This document shows, one piece after another, positions 48,509 through 60,200 of a DNA stretch of 64,000 bases. A program made the position numbers and the translations under genes. This DNA is from Cryptomeria japonica (lineage: Eukaryota > Streptophyta > Pinopsida > Cupressales > Cupressaceae), in assembly GCF_030272615.1 (NCBI RefSeq), contig NC_081407.1, forward strand, positions 378,966,179 through 379,030,178, given 5' to 3'. Position 1 is the stretch's first letter; every line of letters starts with the position of its first letter. Below the pieces are notes generated by a model, which saw only the letters and a list, made by a program, of their open reading frames with translations, searched no databases and was not told the DNA's origin.

Positions 48509-49278
48509 GTAAAGGATCATATATGTTAGTTGTGTTAGTTTTATAATTACATGTTAGCAATATATTTTATAAAATAAATATTTAAACATATTTATCACAT
48601 GAGATATTTTTGCATTATTTATAACACTTTTTCAGTGTGATAATTAAATAGACATATTTTAAAAACACATAAATTATGATGGTTAAATAGAGGTTTTTTA
48701 AATCTTGCCACCAAGATTCAAACACCATTGTGATGTTATTGTTGAGTTCTCATATAAAGATGTGGTACTCCATTTGTAACCTCGCCAATTTATAACTCTC
48801 ACACAAACCATTTACCTTAAAAAAAAAAAAAATTAATAATAAAAATTATATTAATGATATTATTTAGAAAAATAAGTTTTAAATTAAATATAAAATTCAA
48901 ATACAAATAAAATTTATTTGCCACCAAGAATCAAACTCTATTGTGTTTTTATTATTGATTTCTCTAATGACAATGAAGTACCCCATTTAGAACCTCACTA
49001 ATTTATAACTCTCACGAGATACATTTACCTTTAAAAAATAAAATAAAATGATGATAATTTTTAATTATAAACATAAACATTATAATAATAATATTATTTT
49101 GAAAATTAATTCTTAAATAAAATATAAAATACAAAATATTATGATTGTTTCTTAGATATGGAACATAAATAAAATGATGACTCACATAAATTTATTGACT
49201 ACTCAAAATTGAATTTACCTAGCAACTAAAGTTTAAGCTTAAATAGCATACCTCTACATTATTCTAACTAGTAACATT
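48509..49278 (-). other. 3' flank of the intact kinase gene (shared with the fossil copy)
   Basis: Homologous to 4567-4611 plus 11631-11940, which places the fossil kinase and this gene in one duplicated unit. Contains a 213-bp-period tandem duplication: 48708-48830 and 48921-49040 both carry CCACCAAGA(T/A)TCAAAC, ...CCATTT..AACCTC.C.AATTTATAACTCTCAC and a run of A. The fossil has only one copy, so the duplication is probably later. Confidence 0.75.
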
Positions 49279-51618
49279 TCAGTCACTATAGCTGTTACTA
49301 TTGCTTTGGTCTCCATCGTTGTCCGTCAGAGGAGAGCTTGGAACATGTGGAGTTCGAGGCTCCATCTTCCCTTCCAGCATTTGCACCACTTGTCTCATAC
49401 TGGGCCTCACTTCGTCATCCTCTTGAATGCATAACAATGCTACAACACATGATCTTCCCACCTCTTCCATGTCTGCCGCCTCTGCAATACCCTCCTCCAC
49501 AATATTAATCGTCTTCCCCTGTTGAATTTGAGTTGCAGTAAACCGGGGGAAATAATACAAACTTGAATCTTGCACGGTTAAGTCTAGATTTCTTCGCCCA
49601 GAAATGATTTCCAAGAGTGTCATACCAAAACTGTAGACATCAACTTTGGGAGTGATGGGAAGACCAGAGATCCATTCTGGAGCCAAGTAACCTCTCGTTC
49701 CTCTTGTAGTGGTTAGAACGCGGCTTAAATCTCTACCCATAAGCTTTGCCAACCCAAAGTCGGCCAACTTCGGTGATAAATCACCGTCCAGCAGAATGTT
49801 TTCGGGCTTCACATCGCTGTGAATGATGCAACCTCTGCATTCCTCGTGGAGGTAGAGTAACCCTCTGGCGGTGCCTAATGCAATCTCAAATCGGGTCTTC
49901 CAGTCGAGTACCTTTTTCTTACTCGTGGAATTACTTGTGAACAGGAGGGAATTGAGAGATCCGTTGGGCATGTAATCATAAATCAGTAACCGTTTTGATC
50001 CTTGTGCACAAAACCCTCGCAGCCTGACCAAATTCACATGTTGTATGTTTCCCAGAGAACTGATTTCCGCCCGAAATTGTTTCTCATCTTGTCTTGACCC
50101 CTGCATTTTTTTAACGGCCACAAGCGTACCGTCTTGTAGAGATCCTTTGAACACTGAGCCGGATCCTCCGCTCCCCAACTTAGACCTGAAATTCCTTGTT
50201 GCAATTTTCATCTCCTTGTAACTAAACATTCTCAGAAAAGAGTCCGAGGAATCTGCAGGCCTGTCCATCGACCGCTGCTGATGCCTCCACCAAATTAAAA
50301 CTGAACAGATACCCAGGGCAACGGTGAGTGCACCAACGATACCCAGCACGACGCCTACAATACTTGTGGTTTTGCTTTTCATTGAAAGTTGAGAAGCACC
50401 TACTCTAATCAAGACATTTGAATTGATTTTTGATGGAGTAGAGTTGCGCATGTTTAGCAAATCTCCAGACCAGACTTGGCACGCCCCTGAAGGCGGATTG
50501 AAAGCAAACGCGGTGCACGAACATTTGCGGAGGCAGGCTTCCTGGCAATCTTTCTTTGTGGATGCAGCGTATGAGGAAGCCTCATCATCAGGCAAAGTTA
50601 CACCATTGTCGATGAATCGGTCAGTGCTACAGTTTAACGGGCTCTGCCGAACACAGCCACTGGACGCCCAATCTTGCGAAAGCCAGGCGCGATCGTCTGT
50701 GGGTTTGAAGCCTTCATCGCAGCTGCAGAGCGGAAGATTTCTGGAGTCACAGGTTGCGTACGCACCACAGGTACCATATACGTCGCATGCATCTCTGGGC
50801 ACAGACCAGAACATGCTCCAACCACTGCTTTCGAATGAAGATTGTTGCCCTTGTCCGAGCGTAGTCACGACGTACCTTGCGAGTGCATTGAAGTTAGGAA
50901 CCAACATATAAGTGAAATACAAACCAGAGCTATTACCTTCAACGCTGACATTGAAGAGTTGTTTGTCTGCAATTTCTGGAATTCCAAAGAAAATTTTGCC
51001 GTCCCAAGTTCCAGTCGTATAATACTGTACAGAATTGTTCCATGTCAGAACGAATTGTTTTGCACCAGAAGGATCCATGTGTAGGGAAAAAAGCCCAGGA
51101 GCAGGATCCAATGAGCTTTTCCAAGACACTAACTTTTGCTGTCCACCGAACCTCATCCCGGGCAACAAGGTATCTACAGGATTGTCGAAACTCTGCCAAA
51201 CAGTTTCAGATTTATTGCCATCGCTCAGAACTAGAAAATTACCAGAATCCAATATCACAGCTCGGAAGGCCTTGTTTGTTGTGTTAACTGACCAAAGAGA
51301 TGCGCCCTCTGCATCGAACAATACCAGATTACCTTCTCGTGACAGCTTAAAAACGCCTGATCGGTTTCTCGCTGGAGTCTCCCTGTTGGCCACCCAAACA
51401 TACGTCTTCTCTGGAATTTTGGCATACCAGATGCCAATATACCATTTGCTTCCATTTGGGCTGAAGAATCCTAACTCAAATGTGCCATTCTTTGAAATGA
51501 TTGTCTGATTTCCAGTAAGCGAGGCACCCAACGAAAGAGTATCTCGAGCACCGCTATTACTGTTCAGTTGAATAAACAGGGTAACTGTAAAAAGCAGGCT
51601 TAAGAATATATTTCCCAT
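49279..51618 (-). CDS. G-type lectin S-receptor-like Ser/Thr protein kinase, intact
   Basis: 779 residues, one uninterrupted exon, the usual length of the family (At2g19130-like). Signal peptide 1-24; B-lectin about 26-150; S-locus glycoprotein region about 190-300, with the EGF-like cluster CDVYGTCGAYATC at 278-290; PAN-type Cys (CQEACLRKCSCTAF) about 358-371; transmembrane helix 419-443; kinase about 480-750; Ser/Asn-rich tail. Kinase features: glycine loop GSGGSG 482-487, with Ser where most members have Phe; Lys503; Glu518; HSD 600-602 (non-RD, Arg replaced by Ser); Asn607; DFG 620-622; APEW 646-649. All catalytic residues are present, so activity is expected. By family, a plasma-membrane receptor with an extracellular lectin-like part, often in immunity, self-recognition or stress; its ligand cannot be told. 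Start chosen by the signal peptide and the good TTCATGG context. Three damaged paralogues lie in the window. Confidence 0.96.
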   Translation of the reverse strand: MGNIFLSLLFTVTLFIQLNSNSGARDTLSLGASLTGNQTIISKNGTFELGFFSPNGSKWYIGIWYAKIPEKTYVWVANRETPARNRSGVFKLSREGNLVLFDAEGASLWSVNTTNKAFRAVILDSGNFLVLSDGNKSETVWQSFDNPVDTLLPGMRFGGQQKLVSWKSSLDPAPGLFSLHMDPSGAKQFVLTWNNSVQYYTTGTWDGKIFFGIPEIADKQLFNVSVEGNSSGLYFTYMLVPNFNALARYVVTTLGQGQQSSFESSGWSMFWSVPRDACDVYGTCGAYATCDSRNLPLCSCDEGFKPTDDRAWLSQDWASSGCVRQSPLNCSTDRFIDNGVTLPDDEASSYAASTKKDCQEACLRKCSCTAFAFNPPSGACQVWSGDLLNMRNSTPSKINSNVLIRVGASQLSMKSKTTSIVGVVLGIVGALTVALGICSVLIWWRHQQRSMDRPADSSDSFLRMFSYKEMKIATRNFRSKLGSGGSGSVFKGSLQDGTLVAVKKMQGSRQDEKQFRAEISSLGNIQHVNLVRLRGFCAQGSKRLLIYDYMPNGSLNSLLFTSNSTSKKKVLDWKTRFEIALGTARGLLYLHEECRGCIIHSDVKPENILLDGDLSPKLADFGLAKLMGRDLSRVLTTTRGTRGYLAPEWISGLPITPKVDVYSFGMTLLEIISGRRNLDLTVQDSSLYYFPRFTATQIQQGKTINIVEEGIAEAADMEEVGRSCVVALLCIQEDDEVRPSMRQVVQMLEGKMEPRTPHVPSSPLTDNDGDQSNSNSYSD

Positions 51619-51820
51619 GAAGTCCCTTGAAAGGATAGCGTGAGTTCCAAGAGAGCTTCCCCTTGACAGAGCAGCGTCACCTCCAAGAGGCCATCAAATT
51701 CAATGGTCGCCTAACTGTATTGAAGCCAAAAACAAAAGTTGCGGGTAATGTTTTCCTCTTGCGTAGCGTTCCAAAGGTTTCACAAATACCATCTTTCAAT
51801 TTAATAATGGCATTGAATGT

Positions 51821-51833
51821 TTTATTTATTATA
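51821..51833 (-). promoter_or_regulatory. Possible TATA box of the kinase gene
   Basis: Minus strand TATAATAAATAAA about 205 bp upstream of the start codon. A/T-rich surroundings make chance matches common. Confidence 0.25.
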
Positions 51834-51899
51834 CCATTGATCTTTTTTTCTGTATATTTATTTCTTCTTCTTCTAATTAATTAAGCCGATAGGCTTTTA

Positions 51900-54680
51900 G
51901 TGGGGGCTTTATGCTCGTCGAAGTGTAAGACAATCCGGCAACTGTTGCTTTTCGGTGACCAATCACTTTTCCCAGCGAGCGGCAGGTGGCTTCTTGATTG
52001 TTTGGCTTAGATTTTGACATGTGTCCCTTGCACGAATCTCGGAGAAGTGACGAACGGTAAATTAAACAAGCTCAACGCTTCGGTGGCTTTTTTTGGGTGC
52101 GGGTTTGGAAAGAAAGAAGGATGAGAGGAAAAACCCCAAATCTGCTTTGGGAAAGATTTCTGGAAACTTTTAACCCAACTGTAATCTTTTCTCTGTCTTA
52201 TGTAATTTTTTGCAGCACTCAATAGTTAATTTGTAGCAATATTTGGTGTCATTTTCCTCCAAATTTAACTGTAGACTAAAATCTTAGGTGGTGGGTTTGT
52301 TAGGGTTTACGAAGTGAGAAGCTTTTCATAACTGATCTTCATTGCAGGTAGCAACATATTCGTTGGATTGTCGAAGCTTTCCGAAACCACAATATCACTT
52401 GTATCTTCATAGTATTATTTCACGGTTGCTGTAACTGCCTTCGATGGCAGTGATTATATTGACATGGTCACTGATAAATTTAGTGAACTGGGAAATGATG
52501 CGTTTAAGCTGTTTTGAACCTCCCCCAAAGCTTTATAGTTTGCAGAGTTTTCTCTCTGGTTTACATTTTTCTATGGCCAATTATACCTATCAATCAAAAC
52601 TATAATCTTGTGGGTGTTTACTTGGTTAGTTTTTCCTGTGCTCAATTTAGAGCTTTCAAACTTATAGGTTTGTGGGTATTTGATTTGGTCGCATTTTCCT
52701 ACTCCCTATTTAATAATCTATCTTGGGTATTTGGTTTGGATGTCTTTTCGTATGATTAGTTCTGTCAATCAAACTTATAGTTATGTGGGTGTTTAATTCG
52801 ATTTCATTTTCTTTTGCCCAATTGTCTGAATCATTGTCTGCATAGCTAAAGTAATTGTATTTTGATTTGGTTATTTAAGAGTATTTTGGATTAGATCTTT
52901 TTGTACAGTTATCACAAGAAGTACAGTTCGATCAGCGAGCTTGTGTAGTGATACAATGCTTTTGTTCAGAACATGGATTTAATGGAGTCATCAAACAACA
53001 TGAATCTTCCTTACACTTTCAAAATTAATGGTAACTCACTCATGTCTTCTTAAGGAAAACATTTAGCCCTATTTAAGAATCTAGATGTTGGATTAGCAGT
53101 GAATTGGTATAAACCTAACAAATTGAGAAATCTATAGGGTATTAGATTGTTTGAACGTCAGGGTTTATAATCTAGGTCAACCATCTATTTATACAAGCAT
53201 TGCAGGAGAATTACAAGCTTAGGACGTGGTCTTATTTGATTTCTTGTAAGAGGATTATGCTTTCCATGGAAGATCCGAGGATCAATTATGGGCTCATAAG
53301 AAATTAGGCATTAGAGTCTTTGTTTAAGCCATAGATCAAACAAATCTTTGTCCGACTAAGATTTTTTTTCACGTAATAACTATAAAATCAAAACATCATT
53401 TCGTTTATATGTAGAAATTTGTATTTTGAGCTCTAAATACTTCTTGTAAGGTCATTTAGAGAGCTCAGCTCATTGGCAGTAGTCGACTCAGTCTAATGGA
53501 AACAAAAATGATCATCCTTTGGTCTATGTGGCTAGAATAAGGCATAGTCTCTTTTTTGAATATAGGTTAGAACACTGTCATGAAATTTTCATATGAGAGG
53601 TAGGGGTGACAATCAAATTCCAAACCTGATTGAAACCTTATCCACTGCTTAGAATACATTAAGAGAACTCGTGCAAGTTCCTCTACAACTGAGAATTCTC
53701 TCTATCTACTCTAGCTGCTGAAATATTAAAGATTATAATGATTATGTATATGGCCGAGCATAACAGTCAGCAAAACCTAGAATAATAGGCTTGCTTCTAA
53801 GTTTCCATACTTTATGTTTTTCATTTGTAGTCTTGTTGACTCTCCATTGACATTAATATAGAATTGTTATCACAGAATAATGGTATACATAGTTTAAGGA
53901 AACTACATGATATAACCTTGCAGAGTTGCCCCTGTTCTACCAAAAGTGATAACTCCAATTTTGTCCATACTTAACCGTATTTTAGAAAACCAATACCCAT
54001 TTTTTAACTTATTGCTATGACTTTAGTGCCAAATAAAGGGATGGTTCCAAAATCAGGAACACAACGTTATCTTTTTGTCTCAGATTACACAGTATTATTA
54101 AAGATTAACTTCATGAACTTTAATAATAACAAAAATATGTTGTGTAGTGAAAATAGGAGGAAAGTACTTTGTAAGAAGTCATATAAGCCAATGAATAAAA
54201 AGCTAGAAAATTAATTTTTAATATGATATCACTAACAATTATTTATATTAAGGTGTAACATTTAGATGATATTATTAACAATTATTTATCATGTTAAGTG
54301 GGGTTTGATTTTGGGAAATTGTGCAAATCTTTAAAACAAAATTTTGAATACCCTAATGCTTTAAAACAAAATTATTCACTCTACCTATTGTCTGTGTTTT
54401 TTTTGGCCTTGCTGCAAAAATGAGCTCAAAAAATAGATTGGTTATATAAAAGAATATCAGAACCATTATTTTTACTACTCAGGAAATAACACACAACAAA
54501 TTTGGCAGTTTTTGATTACTTCTGAGTTTTTCATGTGTTATGCTACAATGGCATATAGGAAGTTTCAGTTATTGTAGGAAGTTTCAGTTATTGTAGATGT
54601 GAAAATGAATTAATTGATCATTTCCTCCAGTTCCCATCTTGAGGATATGAAGATTTTTATGGAATGGAGGTTCCTTAATA
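51900..54680. other. Spacer upstream of the kinase gene, no gene recognised
   Basis: The first 500 bp are less AT-rich and read like promoter or UTR sequence (pyrimidine runs followed by TTTTTTGCAG at about 52207 and CATTGCAGGTAG at about 52342, possible splice acceptor-like sites). They could be the 5' end of a plus-strand transcript diverging from the kinase, but no coding sequence supports it. Confidence 0.35.
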
Positions 54681-54681
54681 A

Positions 54682-57285
54682 AAGAGTGGAAAAAGTGAAA
54701 CATTGAATCACTCTTTGAAAGACCTGAAAAAATCAGTAGCATTGTCAAGATCTCCAAATTTTATTACATTGAAATCGGAGAGTACAATAGATGTGATTCA
54801 TCTCACATTCGACCAAAAACTATCACTAACCACATACCTCTACTGTTATTTTCACCTTATCAACGTAAGATGTTTCAATTGGGGTGTGAGATTTTTCCCT
54901 TTGGAAAATGAGCTGATGCTACTTCACATTGTAAATTTGTTTTATACATTTAGTCTTGTTTTACTTAAGTGGGTTGAGATGAACATAACTTTTACTTTTT
55001 TAAGAGAGAAGATGGAAGCATCTAACAAAAGGGTGCAACAAGGGTATCAACAACCAAAAACTGGTTCTTGTTTTTTGCTATGTCTGAAACACTTAAATTA
55101 TTTATTACTTCGCTAAGATAATGATTTTTTTGTTTGTGCAACCAAGAAGCGGCACACAGTTCAAGTAATCGATCTGCTACATTTGCCCAGATAGCATGGA
55201 AGACCTATTTTTGATCTGCCAAAATAGAAGCATTTTTTGAATCAAGTAATGAAATGTTTATTTCAGCTTAGTTCATTATGTCTAGTGAGGGAGATTTTAT
55301 ATGCACCCCAAAAGAAGAAAAAAGTAGTAGAAAAGAAAGAATTTTCGTATTGGAAGGGCAAAGCTCCTTGTGCTGACATCATAGCAGAGTTGGCATTATA
55401 TCAATGGATATTGTAATCAGTCCATCTAGCACGTATACCTTCATATGGTTGAAATCCAATTTGACAAATCTAACACCGCCATAAGATCCGAGTAAAACAA
55501 AGGAAAATCTCTACATCTTTACTTTCACTATCAATTCTGCATGTAAACACTCTAAATTAAGCTTTCTTCCCATTATTGAAGTCACTTATTTTTAATTATT
55601 TGTCTTAATTCATGTACCAATTCTTCCATCTTAGCATACTTTGATACACCTTTCAACACATTAAAATCAGACGACAAATCTACTCAGGTATTTCATCTAA
55701 TTATCTTTTGCAGCCAAGCACATTAATTTGTGGTCTTGATTTTACATTTTGGCCTTCACTCATTTTCAAATTTTTATCTCTTCAGGTCACAAAATCTAAC
55801 GTTCAACAGTTGAGGAGACTCAGAAGTTTTTTAAGATGGATCAAAAATCAAACTATGAGTACCAACCAACAAAAAGAAAAGAACACAATTAATTTTTGTT
55901 TTTAACTTCCAAAATTTGTGGTCTTGGAGACAAAATGCTTTCAATAGGTTGGGTAGTTAAAAATGCCAAAAATTCCAACTATCAATTGTAAAAATTATTA
56001 GCAATATACCTAACTATATATAATTATTTTATTTTACATCATGTTGGGTCAAAATCCTCTTATAGTTCCAGATCATAAAAGGTGCTTTAGAATTCTATAT
56101 TTACTGTAATTGACAAATATTGTCAACATGTTCTGTTTAAAAATAAATAAAAATATGAGGAGTATTTAATCGATCTTTATGGTATATTTTTGTACTCATA
56201 ACTAAAATCTGGATAATATCTGCTCTTGTGGGTCGAATTGCTGGAGCAGAGCTATAAGGTCTGAAAGTGTAGTGTTAGGGTAGCAGACTTTTCCAAGCTT
56301 CCTGGTGGTTGAATATTATCTCAGATTATTTCTGGAAGGTATGCATAATTTCTGGAAGGTAAATCTCCTTGAAAATGATGCAATAGAGTTTCTCATAGGC
56401 AAGAAATTGCATCGGGGTGTCATGTCATCTATATTCTTCAAAATATCCCAATTATTTCTCTTTAGATATCATATTTTGTTAATAGAAGTGGCTCTAAAAC
56501 ATAGCACAAGTCTTTTGTCTCACATTCTTGGAGTACAACATTTTTTGGGAGAAAGTAGCTCTCATGCGTAAGTTTGAAAATTATATTTGAAACTTTTCTT
56601 TTTCATCTCATATCTTCACCTATAGTCTATTTTTCATCTCATAGTCACCTATAGGCTATTTTCAGTAATCACATCGCTTTGTGTCCTTTTTAGTTGTAGA
56701 GTCAACTTTAGATTTTTTAGCACCTACAGATTTCAACGTTTTTCCCAGTTGTCCTATCAAAGATTTAAATTTAGTTTATAGTAATCTTAATTTTTCAGTA
56801 GCTTCAGGTATTTGTCAATTTTGCTCTTTCAGGACTTGTTTATAGCATTATCGGTTTATCCTTAGCAATTTCAACTTCAGTTTTAGCATTGCTCAGTTAA
56901 GGATCGTAATAGCAGTATTAGAGCTGACACACATATCTCAAGACTCCCACTTTAGATTCTGGGTTTTGTTCTATTATAGGTTCATATTTTGTAAGATTTG
57001 AAACCACTGTAGAAGATATTAAGAATATGAAAAGCTCACTTTGGAGCTACAATTAGTTTCTAGTGCCTTCCTTGTGCATATTCAATTTTGAACGTACATC
57101 TTGGAAGCTTCCATTTTATGCATTGTAATCTTATATATAATGACAATTTTCTCTGAAATGTGAGATGCATCACATCTATTATGTTCTTTGGTTTCAATGT
57201 AATAAAATTTGGGGATCTTGACGATCCTAGTGAGTTTTTCTCTTTCAAAGAGTGATTCAATGTTTCATTGTTTTCACTATTTCTC
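54682..57285. repeat. Imperfect inverted repeat arms (about 150 bp) flanking 2.3 kb
   Basis: Bases about 54682-54830 recur inverted at about 57137-57285. Both arms read AAACATTGAATCACTCTTTGAA (quoted here as AACATTGAATCACTCTTTGA), then CCAAATTTTATTACATTGAAA and GATGTGAT.CATCTCACATT. Both give the reading NHSLK..SRSPNFITLK, but they are repeats and not established genes. The interior has no recognisable domain. It could be a decayed DNA transposon with long inverted ends, or an inverted duplication. No target duplication was found. Confidence 0.7.
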
Positions 57286-57289
57286 AGGT

Positions 57290-60200
57290 TTCAATGTTTC
57301 ATTTTTGCAGGCAATTAATATAAACTTGTCACATTTTACAAGTTTTTTAGAACCTTCGACATGGAAATCATGTCATATTTCTGATTCTAACATATTCTAT
57401 TGCCACCATCTCTTCAGCAAAAGAGGGTAACTATTTCGATTAAGTATGTTTTTCCAAACAATAATTATAAATTTATAACATTTTACAAGTTCTAAATAAG
57501 CTTTCTTGCTTGTGCATTATTTGCTACAATAACCATATCTGTTCAATGAAACCAAGCAATAAAACTAGTGCAAGAACTTGTAAAAAAATTTCTTTCTTAT
57601 TGATGACGTGTATTAAACACTAGAATCTTTGAACTTTATTCACAAAAAAAATATCAATTTGAAAATTACCAGCATATCGGCTCTTCGTTTCATGCAAAAA
57701 AATCGTGCAACTACTAGTTTATAGTAGTTGTGGCTTCTCCCTTCATTATTCACGATCATACATATTGTAAGTCATCTGATTTCTATATCTCATTAAAATA
57801 GTATTAGATAATATTTGATAAAAAAATTCTCCTTTTCTTTTGCTCTTGAATGGTACTTATGATAGCTAGTGAATTATTTTGGTTTGATCAAATCACTTCC
57901 TAGGTAACTCTTTGAGATAAAAGAATGCATACAACCTAATACAATAAGAATAATGAAAAGATACATAGACACAAATTATATAAGACATACTTTGAAAAAT
58001 CCTTCATTAGAAAAATTCCAAACCTCTAAAAACATCCTAACTTGATGTATAGTTTAGTAATATAAATATTACAATAAAGATTTAGAGTCTTCCTGAATGC
58101 TTCTTAAAGATCAAGATCCTCTAATGCATCCTCAACGATTTTGCATATAATGGGTAACCATTTAAGAACATGTCCCATGAAATACTTCACCTATTCACTC
58201 TACAAGAGAGTTGAATAGAAATGAAAACCAACCCAACCTTTAAACATATTCTTGCTTTTATAGAAACAAAGATCAAACAAAACTATTAATTGATATTATC
58301 TAAAACACGTGTCTGAAAACCATGAGCACATAAAATTATTGATCACAACGAATAGATGGAAATGTCTTACTATTATTACAATAGAAATTTACAAGTAAAC
58401 CCAAATAATAACTTGTATGGATAAACACATCCTAAAATACACCAAAAATAAATATTTATTTTGCATCAATAAAAAAAAAAAATTCTTGTGCAAGGTTTAT
58501 AATGCATTTTTTCTTAACATTGTCCCACTTGTGTACATCATATTGGTGGCAATTAATGAAATACATGATCACATCCATCCATAAAACCACATCAATCTCT
58601 ATAATGTTTTTGTGTTCCATCAAGATATCTACAATAGTGTATCCAAGATTACCACTATCTCAAGTAAGAACTCCTCTCATCCTCTAAAATGCCACCTCTC
58701 TAATATGCCACCTATATAAGGAAAGGAAGAAACCAAGTTGAAGATGTACCAATCGAAAGAACAAAATAGTCAATTTAAAGTGATAATAAAGGCTTTAAAA
58801 CACTGTCAAAAGAATACATATGATTAGAAATAGAAATAACAAATTCTAATACATCAAATAATCCATACCTTAAAAGATATGAAAACATTAATTAAAATCT
58901 TACCAATATGATATACAACCTATAAACTATAATCACAAGTTTCGTGTATAAAATATATACATGTTCAAGCACATACATATCAAAGATCTCCACTAGAAAG
59001 GTACTACCAAAGTTAAAAATAGATCAAGGGATACCAATTCTTTCCATCAACATTCATACCAAAGTATGGCAAATAATCAAAAACATGTAGTACAAAAAAA
59101 TGACCTCAATGATCCACGCTTGCAATAAAAACTATCTAGGTAATTCTCTCTCACAATAGTCGATCTATATCTCTCAAACACTCAAAATAAAATAAAAAAG
59201 ACAAATGATGGGATGTGATGAATGGTAAGCTCCGACTACAGAGAAAAACAAGAGTACGGGACAAACTAAGACATCTTCATTTTGATCTGTGTTCAATTTC
59301 AGACGGCATTGACCAAGACTTTGAACAGATTAGCCATTAAATATGAAGGCCGGCCTTGATCAGCTTACAATGACTTTACATCAGTTTTTAACTTATTCAA
59401 ATTCGAATATGTTATATATTGATTTGTAAAGCCCCATTCACCAAACATGACGACTTTTGTCCTTTAATACTAGTCATTTTTCTCATATGTAATAAACTAA
59501 TATTCAAGAAAGCTGTATTATTAAATTGACTTATTATTTAAATATTATGAAAATTTTATATTTAAAAAAGAATTATATTAAAATAAGACTGGAACAATAA
59601 GTTTATTTTATGTTAAAAGTTAATTATGAGTTGGTCATATTTTATGTTTTTATATTGACTTGATTTATAAATGTTTTGATGTAGCATTTGAATAGACTAT
59701 GGATGTAAATGGTAAAATATTATTAAAAAATAAGTAAACATGATAGATAACTCTAATATAATACCTAACCTTAGGATTAGTTGAAAAGAGAAGATAATGA
59801 TTGCTTTGGATTATCTTAAAGTTTGAGTTCTAAGTCTTTCTTTTGTTATGTTCATTTGAGAGACTACAAGTTTGAAAGGGAGAATGTCTATTGTTAGGTG
59901 AAACCTTCCTTTTAAAGAAAATCAATTTTAAAGATTAATGGTTAGATCATATTTTTAGCAACCACCCAACCATACTAGAGTTGGTGTAGGTTGGTTATAT
60001 CTACTTAACTCCCATCATAGTCTATAAGATTGACACTTTACATTTGTAATAGCCTTAGTATTGTTGGATTGTAGTTAAATAGAAAAGGAATTAGCAAATA
60101 CATTGAATATGACACTTTACACGAGTTTGTGAATATGTTTTTCAAATCAAGATTTTCATATTAGTTTGTATTGATCAAAAGAGGGACAATGTTAATGAAC

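Noticed and set aside
51035-51508. 157-codon plus-strand ORF opposite the intact kinase
   Set aside because: Antisense shadow of the lectin-domain coding sequence. The same shadow appears opposite the pseudogene at 28936-29475.
54703-55116. 137-codon plus-strand ORF in the left inverted arm
   Set aside because: The similar reading in the right arm is due to the inverted repeat. Beyond the arm the sequence has no domain and no similarity.
57708-57730. 9-bp perfect hairpin
   Set aside because: Short enough to be expected by chance in several kilobases of A/T-rich DNA. No copies or target duplication seen.
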